From Polaromonas sp. (lineage in GTDB: Bacteria > Pseudomonadota > Gammaproteobacteria > Burkholderiales > Burkholderiaceae_C), in the NCBI GenBank assembly GCA_013297865.1, contig JAAFIP010000001.1, forward strand, positions 248,001 to 312,000: a stretch of DNA of 64,000 nucleotides, given 5' to 3'. The notes beneath the pieces are model-generated. The model saw only the letters and a list, made by a program, of their open reading frames with translations, ran no database searches and had not been told where the DNA came from. A program made the position numbers and the translations under genes. This document shows, piece by piece, positions 9,589-19,067 of the stretch (positions within the stretch are counted from its first letter, which is position 1; each line of letters opens with the position of its first letter).

Positions 9589-11115
9589 TTACTCGACAGC
9601 TGGTTTGGCATCGCTTGCAGCGACATCATTGGCAAACCAGTGTTCACGCGCTTTCATGATGAGCGCTGTCGCCTCTTCGGCAGACTGACCGGTGATATCG
9701 GTCAGCTCATCGGTGGCCAGATCGGCCAGGTCATCACGGGTGTGCACGCCAGATTCCACTAGCTTGGCAATCAGCGCAGGCGTCAAACCATGCAGGTCCT
9801 TGAGGTCCTGGCTGACCTCTTCAACAGACTCTTCCTTGGCAATGGCCATGGTCAGTAATGCGTCTTTGGCACGGGTGCGCAGCTCGGTGACGGTGTCTTC
9901 GTCGAAGCTCTCGATCTCCAGCATTTCCTGCAGCGGCACATAAGCCACTTCTTCCAGGCTGGTGAAGCCTTCTTCGATCAGAATGTCGGCCACTTCCTGG
10001 TCTACGTCCAGCTTGGCCATAAACAGGGCGCGGGTACCTTCGGTCTCCACAGCCTGCTTCTGCGCGGATTCCGCAGCGTCCATGATGTTGATCTTCCAGC
10101 CCGTGAGGTCGGAAGCCAGGCGCACGTTCTGCCCACCGCGACCGATCGCAATGGCCAGGTTTTCCTCGTCCACCACTACATCCATGGCGTGGCGCTCTTC
10201 GTCCACCACAATCGAGGTGACGTTGGCCGGGGCCAAGGCGCCGATCACAAACTGCGCCGGGTCTTCGCTCCACAAAACGATATCCACGCGCTCGCCGGCC
10301 AGTTCGTTGGTGACTGCGTTGACGCGCGAACCACGCACGCCCACGCAGGTGCCGATCGGGTCCACGCGCTTGTCGTGGGACAGCACGGCGATCTTGGCGC
10401 GCGAGCCTGGGTCACGGGCGCAGGATTTGATCTCCAGCAGGCCCTGCTCGATCTCGGGCACTTCGTTGCGGAACAGCTCGATCATGTAGGACGGGGCCGA
10501 GCGGCTCAAAATAATGGGGGCGCCACGCAGGGTGGTGTCCACTTCCATGATCATGGCGCGCACGCGATCACCCGAGCGCAGGTTTTCTTTGGGGATCATC
10601 TCGCTGCGTCGCAGGCGGCCTTCGACACGGCCGCTCTCGACGATGATGTCGCCCTTGTCCATGCGCTTGACGGTGCCGACAAAAATCTTGTCGCCACGGC
10701 TCATGAAGTCGTTGAGCAAAATCTCGCGCTCGGCGTCGCGGATTTTCTGCAAGATCACCTGCTTGGCAGCCATGGCACCAATACGGCCAATGGGCACGGA
10801 TTCCACCGGCTTTTCAATATAGTCGCCCTCTTCGATGTCGGCGATCTGGTCACGCGCATCCATCAGCATTTCTTCGGCGTCGGGGTTTTGCAGGCCGGCG
10901 TCGTCGGCCACCACCAGCCAGCGGCGGAAAGTTTCGTAGTTGCCCGAATCGCGGTCCAACGCCACACGGATCTCCACGTCGCCGTGGCCTTCGTTCTGGT
11001 GCAGCTTTTTTGTGGCTTGCGCCAGCGCGGCTTCCACCGCGCCAAACACCACGTCCTGCTCGACGTTTTTCTCACGGGAAATGGCTTCAATCAGCATCAA
11101 CATTTCGCGGTTCAT
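9589..11115 (-). CDS. nusA: Transcription termination/antitermination factor NusA
   Basis: A 508-aa RNA polymerase-binding factor. The N-terminal domain ([18 protein letters not shown]) is followed by an S1 domain around 135-200 ([20 protein letters not shown]), tandem KH domains with [21 protein letters not shown] and [18 protein letters not shown], and two C-terminal acidic helical repeats. Length is as in E. coli (495 aa). It is second in the rimP-nusA-infB operon and works with IF-2 and RimP in coupled transcription and translation. Confidence 0.97.
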   Translation of the reverse strand: MNREMLMLIEAISREKNVEQDVVFGAVEAALAQATKKLHQNEGHGDVEIRVALDRDSGNYETFRRWLVVADDAGLQNPDAEEMLMDARDQIADIEEGDYIEKPVESVPIGRIGAMAAKQVILQKIRDAEREILLNDFMSRGDKIFVGTVKRMDKGDIIVESGRVEGRLRRSEMIPKENLRSGDRVRAMIMEVDTTLRGAPIILSRSAPSYMIELFRNEVPEIEQGLLEIKSCARDPGSRAKIAVLSHDKRVDPIGTCVGVRGSRVNAVTNELAGERVDIVLWSEDPAQFVIGALAPANVTSIVVDEERHAMDVVVDEENLAIAIGRGGQNVRLASDLTGWKINIMDAAESAQKQAVETEGTRALFMAKLDVDQEVADILIEEGFTSLEEVAYVPLQEMLEIESFDEDTVTELRTRAKDALLTMAIAKEESVEEVSQDLKDLHGLTPALIAKLVESGVHTRDDLADLATDELTDITGQSAEEATALIMKAREHWFANDVAASDAKPAVE

Positions 11116-11164
11116 GTCACTACACTCCTATTGTTCAATCAGTTCTTGCCTCAAAACCCGGGCC

Positions 11165-11722
11165 TTATGCCGCCTTGGGTTTGCGGCCTTTAAAGTCCAC
11201 AATCGGCGCCAGTCGCGCCTCACGCAATTCATCCAAAACAAATCCCAGCGCCTGCATGGCTGCTGGCGCCTTTTTCTTGCTCACCCGCGCACCGGGCTTG
11301 GGCTGCGGCGCATCGCTCCAGACGATCTGCCAGCCCGACTCTGCCTTTTCCAGCGTGCCGCGAAACTTTTTGCGGTTCGCATTCACCTGGCCCTGCGCGG
11401 CCTCACCCATCGGTGCCTTGAGGGTGATGTCAATCACCTCACCCACAAAGCGCTCAAAATCTGCCGCATGGCGCAGTGGCCGGTCAATCCCCGGCGACGA
11501 CACTTCCAGGCGGCGGTACTCAATCTCCTCGACCTCCAGTGCAAACTGCAGCTGGCGTGTCACGCGCTCACAGTCTTCCACTGCCACCAGCGCATCCGCT
11601 GCGCCTGCAGTCCAGGGATGGTCAATCGTGATGCGCAGCAGGCCGCCTGCTGAGCGCTCCAGCTCTACCAGGTCGTAACCCAAACCACTGACCGTGGTTT
11701 CAACAATCGTCTGCAAACTCAC
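11165..11722 (-). CDS. rimP: Ribosome maturation factor RimP
   Basis: A 30S maturation protein, 185 aa from the chosen GTG start at 11722 (V/M-SLQTIVETTVSGLGYDLVELERS). An ATG at 11767 in the same frame would add 15 residues that do not look like RimP. The conserved core is EVSSPGIDRPLRHAADFERF followed by the C-terminal SH3-like domain. The Lys-rich C-terminal extension (PGARVSKKKAPAAMQ) is longer than in E. coli. It is the first gene of the translation operon and should follow the operon promoter, which I cannot place confidently. Confidence 0.93.
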   Translation of the reverse strand: MSLQTIVETTVSGLGYDLVELERSAGGLLRITIDHPWTAGAADALVAVEDCERVTRQLQFALEVEEIEYRRLEVSSPGIDRPLRHAADFERFVGEVIDITLKAPMGEAAQGQVNANRKKFRGTLEKAESGWQIVWSDAPQPKPGARVSKKKAPAAMQALGFVLDELREARLAPIVDFKGRKPKAA

Positions 11723-11820
11723 GCTAGCCCAGCCTTTGTATCCACAAGCCCCATAAAAATTAGCCAAACAGCCTAGCCCGCCGAAGCCTCAGGGCCTTGG
11801 CACACCAAACACGTTCAGCC

Positions 11821-11852
11821 AAAAAAAAACGGGCGCTTGATGCCGCCCGTTT
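11821..11852 (-). terminator. Rho-independent terminator for the AlkB-like gene
   Basis: Stem AAACGGGCG (11827-11835) with CGCCCGTTT (11844-11852). On the minus strand the stem is followed by a run of T. It lies 31 nt past the stop of the hydroxylase gene and upstream of rimP. Confidence 0.85.
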
Positions 11853-11882
11853 GGTCGATATGTATCTGATTATAAAGGATTT

Positions 11883-12941
11883 TCAGGCGTTTGCCAAGCC
11901 CCCGGATGGAGTATTTTGCAGTGCAGCAATCCGCTTGTGCATCAGGGCAAACCACAGGGGCGGCAGCATGGCCAGCAGCAGGCAGCCGGCGTAGCCTGTG
12001 GGCAACTGGGGGCCGGGCAGTGGCTCCAGCGTGGGGTACGGCTTCCAGGCGTGCATGTGGTGGTCAGAGTGGCGCTGCAGGTTGGCCAGCAGGCTGTTGG
12101 TCACCACATGGTCGGCGTTCCAGGCGTGCATCATGCCAAAGGCTTCGCGCTTGCTGCCATCGGCCTTGCGCTGCAGCCCGTAGTGCTCAATATAGTTCAC
12201 GATCTCCAGCAGCAGGAAAGCCAGGCAGGACTGGCCTACAAAAAATGCTACATATTTAATAGCTGCTCCCGCGACTAAATATTGGGCTGGCAGCACAATA
12301 AGCATCAAGGAAACGACTGTGCTCCACAGCAGCGGGCTGCGCAGCCAGGTGGATTTCATCTGCTGCAGGCGCAGGCCTTCCAGCCGCCAGCCACTGGCCA
12401 GGCTGCCCCACAGGGTGCGCGGTAAAAAGCGGTACAGGCTCTCGCCGTAGCGGGCCGAGGCCGGGTCGTCGTAGGTGGCTGCACGCGGGTGGTGGCCACG
12501 GTAATGCTCCACCATGAAGTGGCCGTAGCAGACGCTGGTCATCAGCACCCAGCCACCGAGGCGGTCGATTTTGGATTTGCTATGGCCCAGCTCATGGGCC
12601 AGGGTGATGCCCTGGGCCCCCGTAACGTACCCCACAGCAAAGGTCACGCCCAGCATTGTCAGCCAGTCGCTGTGCACAGCGGCGTAGGCCCCCAAGCCGA
12701 TCAGCGCCAGCTGCAACAGCACATACAAGCGCAGGATCCAGCTGAAGTAGCCCATGCTGGTACCAGTGGCCACAGCAGCGGGCGATGATTTGCCACCAGG
12801 CCAGAACAGTTCCAGCAAGACAATACTGCCCCACACGGCCAGGGTCAGGGGCCCGCTCAGATGGGGCATCAACAGCACGCCCGCAATGGCGTTAATGGGC
12901 AAAGCCAGGATGATCAAAAAACGAAAGTCAGACATTCTCAT
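11883..12941 (-). CDS. AlkB-type membrane di-iron hydroxylase (alkane 1-monooxygenase family)
   Basis: An integral membrane protein of about 352 aa. The three histidine motifs of the AlkB/fatty-acid-desaturase superfamily are present: HELGH, EHYRGHH and LQRHSDHH. NYIEHYGLQR, typical of alkane monooxygenases, is also present. It probably hydroxylates a hydrophobic substrate in the inner membrane. A rubredoxin partner is not nearby. The start is uncertain: 12941 (MRMSDF) is taken, while 12935 and 12998 are also in frame and no clear ribosome site decides. An interspersed repeat copy (12246-12300) encodes AQYLVAGAAIKYVA in a loop between membrane segments. Confidence 0.85.
   Translation of the reverse strand: MRMSDFRFLIILALPINAIAGVLLMPHLSGPLTLAVWGSIVLLELFWPGGKSSPAAVATGTSMGYFSWILRLYVLLQLALIGLGAYAAVHSDWLTMLGVTFAVGYVTGAQGITLAHELGHSKSKIDRLGGWVLMTSVCYGHFMVEHYRGHHPRAATYDDPASARYGESLYRFLPRTLWGSLASGWRLEGLRLQQMKSTWLRSPLLWSTVVSLMLIVLPAQYLVAGAAIKYVAFFVGQSCLAFLLLEIVNYIEHYGLQRKADGSKREAFGMMHAWNADHVVTNSLLANLQRHSDHHMHAWKPYPTLEPLPGPQLPTGYAGCLLLAMLPPLWFALMHKRIAALQNTPSGGLANA
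12246..12300 (-). repeat. Interspersed core repeat R3, inside the AlkB-like gene in frame
   Basis: Core variant starting ATAGCTGCTCCCGCGA at 12259, followed by CTAAATATTGGGCTGG. The 3' half of the core differs slightly from consensus. It is read by the host gene as VAGAAIK. Confidence 0.85.
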
Positions 12942-13006
12942 ACACAGGACTTTGACACAGCTTGCGCGCGCTGGCAAGCCTTGCGCCGCAAAACACAAAG
13001 ACCCAA

Positions 13007-13015
13007 TGGGATAAT
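13007..13015 (+). promoter_or_regulatory. Extended -10 promoter element, possibly giving a leaderless dapC mRNA
   Basis: TGGGATAAT is an extended -10 (TG-N-GATAAT) ending 6 nt before the dapC ATG at 13022. A transcript from it would begin at or next to the A of the start codon. No Shine-Dalgarno is visible, only a run of C between them. Confidence 0.5.
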
Positions 13016-13021
13016 CCCCCC

Positions 13022-14230
13022 ATGAATCCCCTGCTCTCCAAACTCCAGCCTTACCCTTTTGAACGGCTCAAGGCGCTGTTTGCCCCCATCACCCCCAACC
13101 CCGCCTACCGCGCCATCAGCCTGGGCATCGGCGAGCCCAAGCATGCTACGCCGCAGCTTATCAAGGACGCGCTGACCCAGCATCTGCAAGGCCTGGCGGC
13201 CTATCCGGCCACTGCGGGCGAGCCTGCCCTGCGCCAGGCCTGTGCGGCCTGGCTGCAGCGCCGCTATGGCGTAGCGTTGGACGCAGCCACTCAAGTGCTG
13301 CCGGTCAATGGCTCTCGCGAAGCCCTGTTCTCACTCACCCAAGCCGTAATCGACCCCACGCGTGCCAACGCTACAGTGATCAGCCCTAACCCGTTCTACC
13401 AAATCTATGAAGGCGCAGCGCTGCTGGCAGGGGCGCAACCCTATTACGTAGCCAGCAACCCGGCGCGCAACTTTGCCATCGACTGGGACAGCGTGCCCGC
13501 CAGCGTGTGGGCCCAGACCCAGCTGATCTTTGCCTGCTCGCCGGGCAACCCTACCGGCGCGGTGATGGACCTGGCCGAATGGGACAAGCTGTTTGCGCTG
13601 AGCGATCAATATGGCTTTGTCATTGCGTCGGACGAGTGCTACAGCGAGATCTATTTCCGCGACGAGCCGCCATTGGGCGGCCTGGAAGCTGCGTTTAAGC
13701 TCGGGCGCAGCGACTTCAAAAACCTGGTGGCCATGACCTCGCTGTCCAAGCGCAGCAATGTGCCGGGCATGCGCAGCGGCTTTGTGGCGGGCGACGCGCG
13801 CATCATGAAGCAGTTTTTGCTCTACCGCACCTACCACGGCAGCGCTATGAGCCACACCGTGCAGGCCGCCAGCATCGCCGCCTGGAACGATGAGCAGCAT
13901 GTGGTGGATAACCGCGCCATGTACCGCGAAAAGTTTGCCCAGGTCACGCCCCTGCTGGCCCAGGTGCTGAATGTCAAGCTGCCTGACGCGGCCTTCTACC
14001 TGTGGGCGCAAATACCGGCAAATGTGTGTGGCGGCTCGGACACGGTGTTCGCCGCCCGGCTGTTAGAACAATACAATGTGACCGTGCTGCCGGGCAGCTA
14101 CCTGGCGCGCGATGCGCAGGGACACAACCCCGGCGCAGGCTTCGTGCGCATGGCGCTGGTCGCACAAACGCCAGAATGCGTGGAAGCGGCGCAGCGTATC
14201 GTCGAATTTGTCCGTCAAAACTCTGTTTAA
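13022..14230 (+). CDS. dapC: Succinyldiaminopimelate transaminase DapC
   Basis: A 402-aa class I/II PLP aminotransferase making N-succinyl-L,L-diaminopimelate in the succinylase branch of lysine and peptidoglycan-precursor synthesis. Visible are [19 protein letters not shown], the PLP-contact [12 protein letters not shown], the [10 protein letters not shown] segment and the Schiff-base Lys in [15 protein letters not shown]. Start 13022 ([16 protein letters not shown]) matches the family N-terminus. An upstream frame to 12962 is not supported. dapD follows after 38 nt. Confidence 0.94.
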   Translation: MNPLLSKLQPYPFERLKALFAPITPNPAYRAISLGIGEPKHATPQLIKDALTQHLQGLAAYPATAGEPALRQACAAWLQRRYGVALDAATQVLPVNGSREALFSLTQAVIDPTRANATVISPNPFYQIYEGAALLAGAQPYYVASNPARNFAIDWDSVPASVWAQTQLIFACSPGNPTGAVMDLAEWDKLFALSDQYGFVIASDECYSEIYFRDEPPLGGLEAAFKLGRSDFKNLVAMTSLSKRSNVPGMRSGFVAGDARIMKQFLLYRTYHGSAMSHTVQAASIAAWNDEQHVVDNRAMYREKFAQVTPLLAQVLNVKLPDAAFYLWAQIPANVCGGSDTVFAARLLEQYNVTVLPGSYLARDAQGHNPGAGFVRMALVAQTPECVEAAQRIVEFVRQNSV

Positions 14231-14268
14231 TCTTTCTTTTTCCTTTCTGTTTTTTCAAAGAATATCCA

Positions 14269-15093
14269 ATGACCCAACAACTGCAAACCATTATCGACGC
14301 CGCCTGGGAAAACCGCGCTACCCTGTCTCCCGCTGCTGCCCCCAAGGAAACCCTGGACGCCGTGGAGCACGTGATCAGCGAGCTCAACAAAGGCAAGCTG
14401 CGCGTGGCCACGCGCGAGAGCGTGGGCGTGTGGACCACCCACCAGTGGATCAAAAAAGCCGTGCTGCTGTCGTTTCGCCTCAAGGACAACCAGGTGGTCA
14501 AGGCTGGTGACCTGGGCTTTTATGACAAGGTGCAAACCAAATTTGCCCATCTGAACGAAGACGAGATGAAAGCCACCGGCGTGCGCGTGGTGCCCCCTGC
14601 GGTAGCGCGGCGCGGCAGCTACATCGCCAAGGGCGCGATCTTGATGCCCAGCTATGTCAACATCGGCGCCTATGTGGACGAAGGCACCATGGTGGATACC
14701 TGGGCTACGGTGGGCAGCTGTGCGCAGGTCGGCAAAAACGTGCACCTGTCTGGCGGCGTAGGTCTGGGCGGCGTGCTGGAGCCGCTGCAGGCCAACCCCA
14801 CCATCATCGAGGACAACTGCTTTATCGGCGCGCGCTCCGAAGTGGTGGAAGGCGTGATTGTCGAGGAAAACTCGGTGATTTCCATGGGCGTATACATTGG
14901 CCAGAGCACCAAGATTTATGACCGCGCCACCGGCACCGTGACCTATGGCCGCATTCCTGCAGGCTCGGTAGTGGTCAGCGGCAACCTGCCCAGCGCTGAC
15001 GGAAAATACAGCCTGTACTGCGCCGTGATCGTCAAGCGTGTTGACGCGCAAACCCGCGCCAAAACCAGCCTGAACGACCTGCTGCGTGACTGA
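14269..15093 (+). CDS. dapD: 2,3,4,5-tetrahydropyridine-2,6-dicarboxylate N-succinyltransferase DapD
   Basis: A 274-aa left-handed beta-helix acyltransferase that succinylates tetrahydrodipicolinate. [21 protein letters not shown] is the family N-terminus. The hexapeptide-repeat core includes [39 protein letters not shown] and [20 protein letters not shown]. Its product feeds DapC, encoded just upstream. Length is identical to E. coli DapD. Confidence 0.97.
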   Translation: MTQQLQTIIDAAWENRATLSPAAAPKETLDAVEHVISELNKGKLRVATRESVGVWTTHQWIKKAVLLSFRLKDNQVVKAGDLGFYDKVQTKFAHLNEDEMKATGVRVVPPAVARRGSYIAKGAILMPSYVNIGAYVDEGTMVDTWATVGSCAQVGKNVHLSGGVGLGGVLEPLQANPTIIEDNCFIGARSEVVEGVIVEENSVISMGVYIGQSTKIYDRATGTVTYGRIPAGSVVVSGNLPSADGKYSLYCAVIVKRVDAQTRAKTSLNDLLRD

Positions 15094-15098
15094 TTTGG

Positions 15099-15172
15099 GG
15101 CTAAATATATAGGCTAATCCCGCGCCAAGCCAATGGAATATCGCGGGAGCAGCTATTAAAATGATAGTTAAC
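15099..15172 (+). repeat. Interspersed core repeat R4, between dapD and pilU
   Basis: Core AATATCGCGGGAGCAGCTAT at 15137-15156, followed by TAAAATGATAG. It occupies most of the dapD-pilU gap and ends just before the pilU ribosome site AACAGGAGAAA. Confidence 0.9.
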
Positions 15173-15185
15173 AGGAGAAACTGAC

Positions 15186-16337
15186 ATGAGCACGATGGAA
15201 CGTATTTTGAAGCTGATGGCCGAGAAAAAGGCCTCTGACGTCTATCTCTCGGCCTACTCTCCTGCCACCATCAAGATCAACGGCCAGTGCGTGCCGATCA
15301 ACAGCCAGGCGCTGCCTGCGGACGCGCCGAAAAACTTCCTGGCCGAGGTGCTGCCGCCCACGCGCATCGAGGAGCTGGAGGAAAACGGCGAGCTCAACAT
15401 GGCCCACGCCCTGCCCGGCGTAGGCAACTTCCGTATCAGCGCCATGCGCCAGCGCGGCACCTATGCCGTGGTCATCCGCTACATCGCCACCGATATCCCC
15501 CTGCTGGAGACGCTGAACGTGCCGCCAGTGCTGAGCGACCTGATCATGGAAAAGCGCGGCCTGATCCTGATGGTGGGTGCCACGGGTGCGGGCAAGTCCA
15601 CCACCCTGGCCGCCATGATCGACCAGCGCAACATGAAGGTGCCAGGCCACATCCTGACGGTAGAAGACCCGGTGGAATTTCTGTTCACCAACAAAAAGTC
15701 CATCGTCAACCAGCGCGAGGTGGGCTCGGACACCAACTCGATGCAGGTGGCGCTGAAAAACGCGCTGCGCCAGGCCCCGGACGTGATTCTGATTGGCGAA
15801 ATCCGCGACCGCGAAACCATGTCAGCCGCCATCGCCTACGCCCAGTCAGGCCACCTGTGCCTGGCCACCATGCACGCCAACAACAGCTACCAGGCACTCA
15901 ACCGGATTTTGAGCTTCTATCCCGTCGAAGTGCGCAACACCATGCTGGGCGACCTATCGTCAGCGCTCAAAGCCATCGTTTCGCAGCGCCTGCTGCGTAC
16001 CGTGCACGGCACACGCACCCCGGCGGTGGAGGTGATGCTCAACACCAAGCTGGTGCAGGACCTGATTGAAAAAGGCGACTTTTCCGGCGCCAAGGAAGCC
16101 ATGGAAAACTCCATGGTCGAAGGCTCGCAGACCTTCGAGCAGGACATTGCCCGACTGATTGTGGAAGGCACCATCGAGCGCAAGGAAGGCCTGACCTACT
16201 CCGACAGCCCGACCAACCTGATGTGGCGCCTGGCGAACGACTTTGCCAAGGCGCAAAAAGCCCAGGAGCCCGAGGCTGAGATCGACGACACGCCGTCGTT
16301 CACCGAGATCACGCTGGATGTGAAGCACGAAAGCTAA
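15186..16337 (+). CDS. pilU: Type IV pilus retraction-type ATPase PilU
   Basis: A 383-aa PilT/PilU-family hexameric ATPase that helps retract type IV pili. It carries the N-terminal PAS-like domain, Walker [10 protein letters not shown], the Asp box TVEDPVEF, Walker [13 protein letters not shown] and the His box [11 protein letters not shown]. The long C-terminal tail ([23 protein letters not shown]) is PilU-like rather than PilT-like. AGGAG precedes the start by 8 nt. It lies alone between dapD and dapE, away from other pilus genes. It therefore works in trans with pilT and pilB elsewhere. Confidence 0.92.
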   Translation: MSTMERILKLMAEKKASDVYLSAYSPATIKINGQCVPINSQALPADAPKNFLAEVLPPTRIEELEENGELNMAHALPGVGNFRISAMRQRGTYAVVIRYIATDIPLLETLNVPPVLSDLIMEKRGLILMVGATGAGKSTTLAAMIDQRNMKVPGHILTVEDPVEFLFTNKKSIVNQREVGSDTNSMQVALKNALRQAPDVILIGEIRDRETMSAAIAYAQSGHLCLATMHANNSYQALNRILSFYPVEVRNTMLGDLSSALKAIVSQRLLRTVHGTRTPAVEVMLNTKLVQDLIEKGDFSGAKEAMENSMVEGSQTFEQDIARLIVEGTIERKEGLTYSDSPTNLMWRLANDFAKAQKAQEPEAEIDDTPSFTEITLDVKHES

Positions 16338-16353
16338 GGCCTGCTGCACCACC

Positions 16354-17574
16354 ATGCCCGACCCACTTGCCACCCTGCGCCTTGCTGAACAGCTGATCGC
16401 CTGCCCCTCGGTCACGCCGCTGGACGCGGGCTGCATGGACATCATCGCCCAGCGCCTGCAGCCGCTGGGCTTTGCCTGCGAGTGGATGGACAGCGGCCCG
16501 GACAGCTTTCGGGTTCGAAATTTATGGGCAAAACGGCCTGCAGCCCAAAAGAATATCGCGGGAACAGCTAGCAAAAAGATAGCAACTTTCGTCTTTGCAG
16601 GGCATACTGATGTGGTGCCCACCGGCCCGCTGGAGCAGTGGCAATTCCCGCCGTTTGCCCCCACCCACCATGATGGCAAGCTCTACGGCCGCGGCACCAA
16701 CGACATGAAAACCTCCATCGCCGCCATGGTGGTGGCAGTGGAAGAATTCGTGGCAGCCCAGCCCGATGCACCGCTCGACATCGCCTTCATGCTCACCAGC
16801 GACGAGGAAGGCCCCGCGCTGGACGGCACTATCAAGATGTGCGAACAGCTCACCGCGCGCGGCCAGGCGCTGGACTACTGCATCGTCGGCGAGCCCACCA
16901 GCGTGCTGAAAACCGGCGACATGGTCAAAAACGGCCGCCGCGGCACGCTCAGCGGCAAGCTCACCATCCTGGGCATCCAGGGCCACATCGCCTACCCGCA
17001 CCTGGCCAAAAACCCCATCCACATAGTCGCGCCCATCCTGGCCGATCTGGTCAAAATCGAATGGGACCGAGGCAACGCCTACTTTCAGCCCACCAGCTGG
17101 CAGATGAGCAATATCCACGGTGGCACCGGCGCGGGCAATGTGATTCCCGGCCAGGTAGTGATTGATTTCAATTTCCGTTTTTGCACCGAGTCCAGCCCCG
17201 AGAGCCTGCAGCAGCGCCTGGAGGACGTGCTACAGCAGCACGGCTTGCAAGCCACTACAGACTACACCCTGGCCTGGACCCTAGGCGGCCTGCCCTTTCT
17301 GACCCCTGTACGCGAGGACACATCGCATGGTGTCGGCAGCCTGATCAACGCCGTGCGCGCCGCCATCACCGCCGAAACCGGCCTCACCACCGAGCTGTCC
17401 ACCACCGGCGGCACCAGCGACGGCCGCTTCATCGCCAAAATCTGCCCCCAAACGATAGAGCTGGGGCCACCCAACGCCATGATCCACAAGATCAACGAAC
17501 ATCTGTCGGTGGCAGATATTGAGCCTTTGAAGAACATCTACCGGCGGGTGCTGGAGAATTTGGCTGCTGGTTAG
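16354..17574 (+). CDS. dapE: Succinyl-diaminopimelate desuccinylase DapE
   Basis: A 406-aa M20-family Zn peptidase giving L,L-diaminopimelate. Metal and catalytic motifs are visible: [44 protein letters not shown], and a C-terminal [15 protein letters not shown] with [15 protein letters not shown]. The protein is about 30 residues longer than E. coli DapE. Most of the excess is [18 protein letters not shown] just before FVFAGHTD, encoded by an interspersed repeat (16522-16586). The insertion lies only a few residues from the first zinc ligand and yet keeps the frame. Confidence 0.96.
   Translation: MPDPLATLRLAEQLIACPSVTPLDAGCMDIIAQRLQPLGFACEWMDSGPDSFRVRNLWAKRPAAQKNIAGTASKKIATFVFAGHTDVVPTGPLEQWQFPPFAPTHHDGKLYGRGTNDMKTSIAAMVVAVEEFVAAQPDAPLDIAFMLTSDEEGPALDGTIKMCEQLTARGQALDYCIVGEPTSVLKTGDMVKNGRRGTLSGKLTILGIQGHIAYPHLAKNPIHIVAPILADLVKIEWDRGNAYFQPTSWQMSNIHGGTGAGNVIPGQVVIDFNFRFCTESSPESLQQRLEDVLQQHGLQATTDYTLAWTLGGLPFLTPVREDTSHGVGSLINAVRAAITAETGLTTELSTTGGTSDGRFIAKICPQTIELGPPNAMIHKINEHLSVADIEPLKNIYRRVLENLAAG
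16522..16586 (+). repeat. Interspersed core repeat R5, inside dapE in frame
   Basis: Core variant AATATCGCGGGAACAGCTAG at 16552-16571, preceded by GGCCTGCAGCCCAAAAG and followed by CAAAAAGATAGC. It differs from the consensus at two core positions. It is read as [11 protein letters not shown]. Confidence 0.9.
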
Positions 17575-17604
17575 TTTTGTAGTTTGCAAAAGTCTGAAAT
17601 CGGG

Positions 17605-17783
17605 CTTCCGGACGCGAAGGGCGCGAAAATTACGCGAAGGACGCGAAAGAAGACAAAACAGCCAAAGTGAGAAAGGAATTTCAAGCTTGGATTGATTCCA
17701 AGTTTGGTGTTTATTTTTGTATTATTTTTGTATCTTCTTTTTCGCGTCCTTCGCGTAATTTTCGCGCCCTTCGCGTCCGGAAG
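17605..17783. repeat. Long inverted repeat, GCGAAGG-rich family, copy 2
   Basis: Left arm 17605-17653 and right arm 17733-17783 are almost perfect complements (about 49 bp) made of CGCGAAGGGCGCGAAAATTACGC-type modules. The loop is about 80 nt. It lies in the 285-nt gap between convergent dapE and the DUF2147 gene, where it could end transcription from both sides. Same family as 2387-2548. Confidence 0.9.
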
Positions 17784-17859
17784 TTCTCTTCTAAACCCCG
17801 TAAAAAAATAACGTCACCCGTTCCTTGACCAAGACAAGACGCATAAGCTGGCAAGCCTG

Positions 17860-18279
17860 CTAAGGCATGCGTGCAAAAGACAGCGTGTCACACAGCGTCA
17901 ACATAACGCACACTCTGAAGTCGGCTTGGCCGTTGTCTTTAATATTGATGTTCGCGTCATAGGTGGTTTTCCCGTCTACGAATTTTCCCTGCCAGCCTTT
18001 TTTGGCATCTTTGCGGATGTCTTTGATGACGACTTTGCCCAGGCTGCTGGGCTCGCCGGGTTTGAGGGTCTCTTCAATGACGGTGGCGCATAGGTCAGCG
18101 GCTGCGCTGCAAGGTGCGATGTCGATGATGGCCGAGCCGTCTGTGGCGCGCCACTTGCCAGCCAGCTCTGAGGATGCGTGCACCACATGGGGCATGATGG
18201 CAGCGATGAGAACTGCTAAAGCTACTGCCCACTGAAATCTGGGCATATCCAAGGGCCTGATGTCTGAGAAAAATGGCAT
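17860..18279 (-). CDS. DUF2147 family secreted protein
   Basis: A 139-aa protein with a signal peptide (FQWAVALAVLIAAIMPHVVHA) and a DUF2147 body: GKWRATDGSAIIDIAPC, LCATVIEETLKPGEP and TYDANINIKDNGQADFRVCV. The family is exported and of unknown function; some members are associated with envelope phospholipid or lipid-handling genes. Start 18279 is chosen because AGGAG lies 6 nt upstream; ATG 18285 would sit directly on the ribosome site. A second DUF2147-like gene lies 3 kb away at 21230. Confidence 0.85.
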   Translation of the reverse strand: MPFFSDIRPLDMPRFQWAVALAVLIAAIMPHVVHASSELAGKWRATDGSAIIDIAPCSAAADLCATVIEETLKPGEPSSLGKVVIKDIRKDAKKGWQGKFVDGKTTYDANINIKDNGQADFRVCVMLTLCDTLSFARMP

Positions 18280-18302
18280 GCGCATCTCCTTTTAGATGCG
18301 CA
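18279..18302 (-). promoter_or_regulatory. Hairpin displaying the ribosome-binding site of the DUF2147 gene
   Basis: TGCGCATCT (18279-18287) pairs perfectly with AGATGCGCA (18294-18302), leaving a 6-nt loop. The Shine-Dalgarno AAGGAG of the downstream gene starts in that loop and the start codon abuts the stem, so folding could gate translation. Confidence 0.55.
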
Positions 18303-18388
18303 GATAATAAAAGTCTGCTGCGCCTGAAACCTTTGATTCTGGTTAAATGCAGGCGCATAGCCATAAGCAAAACATAAGCACCCACCGC

Positions 18389-19027
18389 ATGAAAAAAGAG
18401 CATATTGCCCCCTTCTTTGCCACGCTCAAGGCAGCCAATCCGCAGCCTAACACCGAGCTGGAATACACCAGCGTGTTTGAGCTGCTGGCCGCTGTGCTGC
18501 TGAGCGCGCAGGCCACCGATGTGGGCGTCAACAAAGCTACGCGCAGGCTGTTTCCGGTAGCCAATACGCCGCAGGCTATTCTGGATTTGGGCTTGGCGGG
18601 GCTGGAGAGCTATATCAAAACCATTGGCCTGTACCGCAGCAAAGCCAAGCACCTGATGCAAACCTGCCAGATCCTCGTGCAGCAGCACGCTGGCGTGGTG
18701 CCGCGCACGCGCGAGGCGCTGGAGGCTCTGCCGGGGGTGGGCCGCAAAACGGCCAATGTGGTGCTCAATGTGGCCTTTGGCCAGCCCACCATGGCGGTGG
18801 ACACGCATATCTTTCGCATGGGCAACCGCACCGGGCTGGCTCCGGGCAAAACGCCCTATGAGGTGGAGATGGGGCTGGTCAAGCGCATCCCCACTGAATA
18901 CCTGGTGGATGCACACCACTGGCTGATTTTGCATGGCCGCTATGTCTGCCAGGCGCGCAAACCGTTATGCTATCAATGTGGTGTGGCATCCTACTGTGCG
19001 TTCAAGCCCAAAACTGCTGCACCATAA
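18389..19027 (+). CDS. nth: Endonuclease III (DNA glycosylase/AP lyase)
   Basis: A 212-aa base-excision-repair enzyme removing oxidised pyrimidines. VLLSAQATDVGVNKAT, the helix-hairpin-helix LPGVGRKTANVV with the catalytic Lys, VDTHIFRMGNRTG with the catalytic Asp, and the 4Fe-4S loop C-X6-C-X2-C-X5-C (CQARKPLCYQCGVASYC) are all present. Start 18389 aligns with E. coli Nth; an upstream frame adds 14 residues without support. The last 23 codons are duplicated 4.8 kb downstream (23759-23827). Confidence 0.96.
   Translation: MKKEHIAPFFATLKAANPQPNTELEYTSVFELLAAVLLSAQATDVGVNKATRRLFPVANTPQAILDLGLAGLESYIKTIGLYRSKAKHLMQTCQILVQQHAGVVPRTREALEALPGVGRKTANVVLNVAFGQPTMAVDTHIFRMGNRTGLAPGKTPYEVEMGLVKRIPTEYLVDAHHWLILHGRYVCQARKPLCYQCGVASYCAFKPKTAAP
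18959..19027 (+). repeat. Direct repeat A: 3' end of nth (left boundary of inserted block)
   Basis: The 69 nt ending at the nth stop match 23759-23827 at 62 positions by my count. Weaker similarity continues about 25 nt further, into what may be a remnant of the interspersed repeat (TATAGCGGCT against CATAGCTGCT). Confidence 0.9.
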
Positions 19028-19067
19028 CCTGCTGCGCACCGTATAGCGGCTTAGGACCGATTCGATC

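Noticed and set aside
12952-12980. TTGACA as -35 of a dapC promoter
   Set aside because: No acceptable -10 follows at 16-19 nt; the GATAAT near the start codon is too far away to pair with it.
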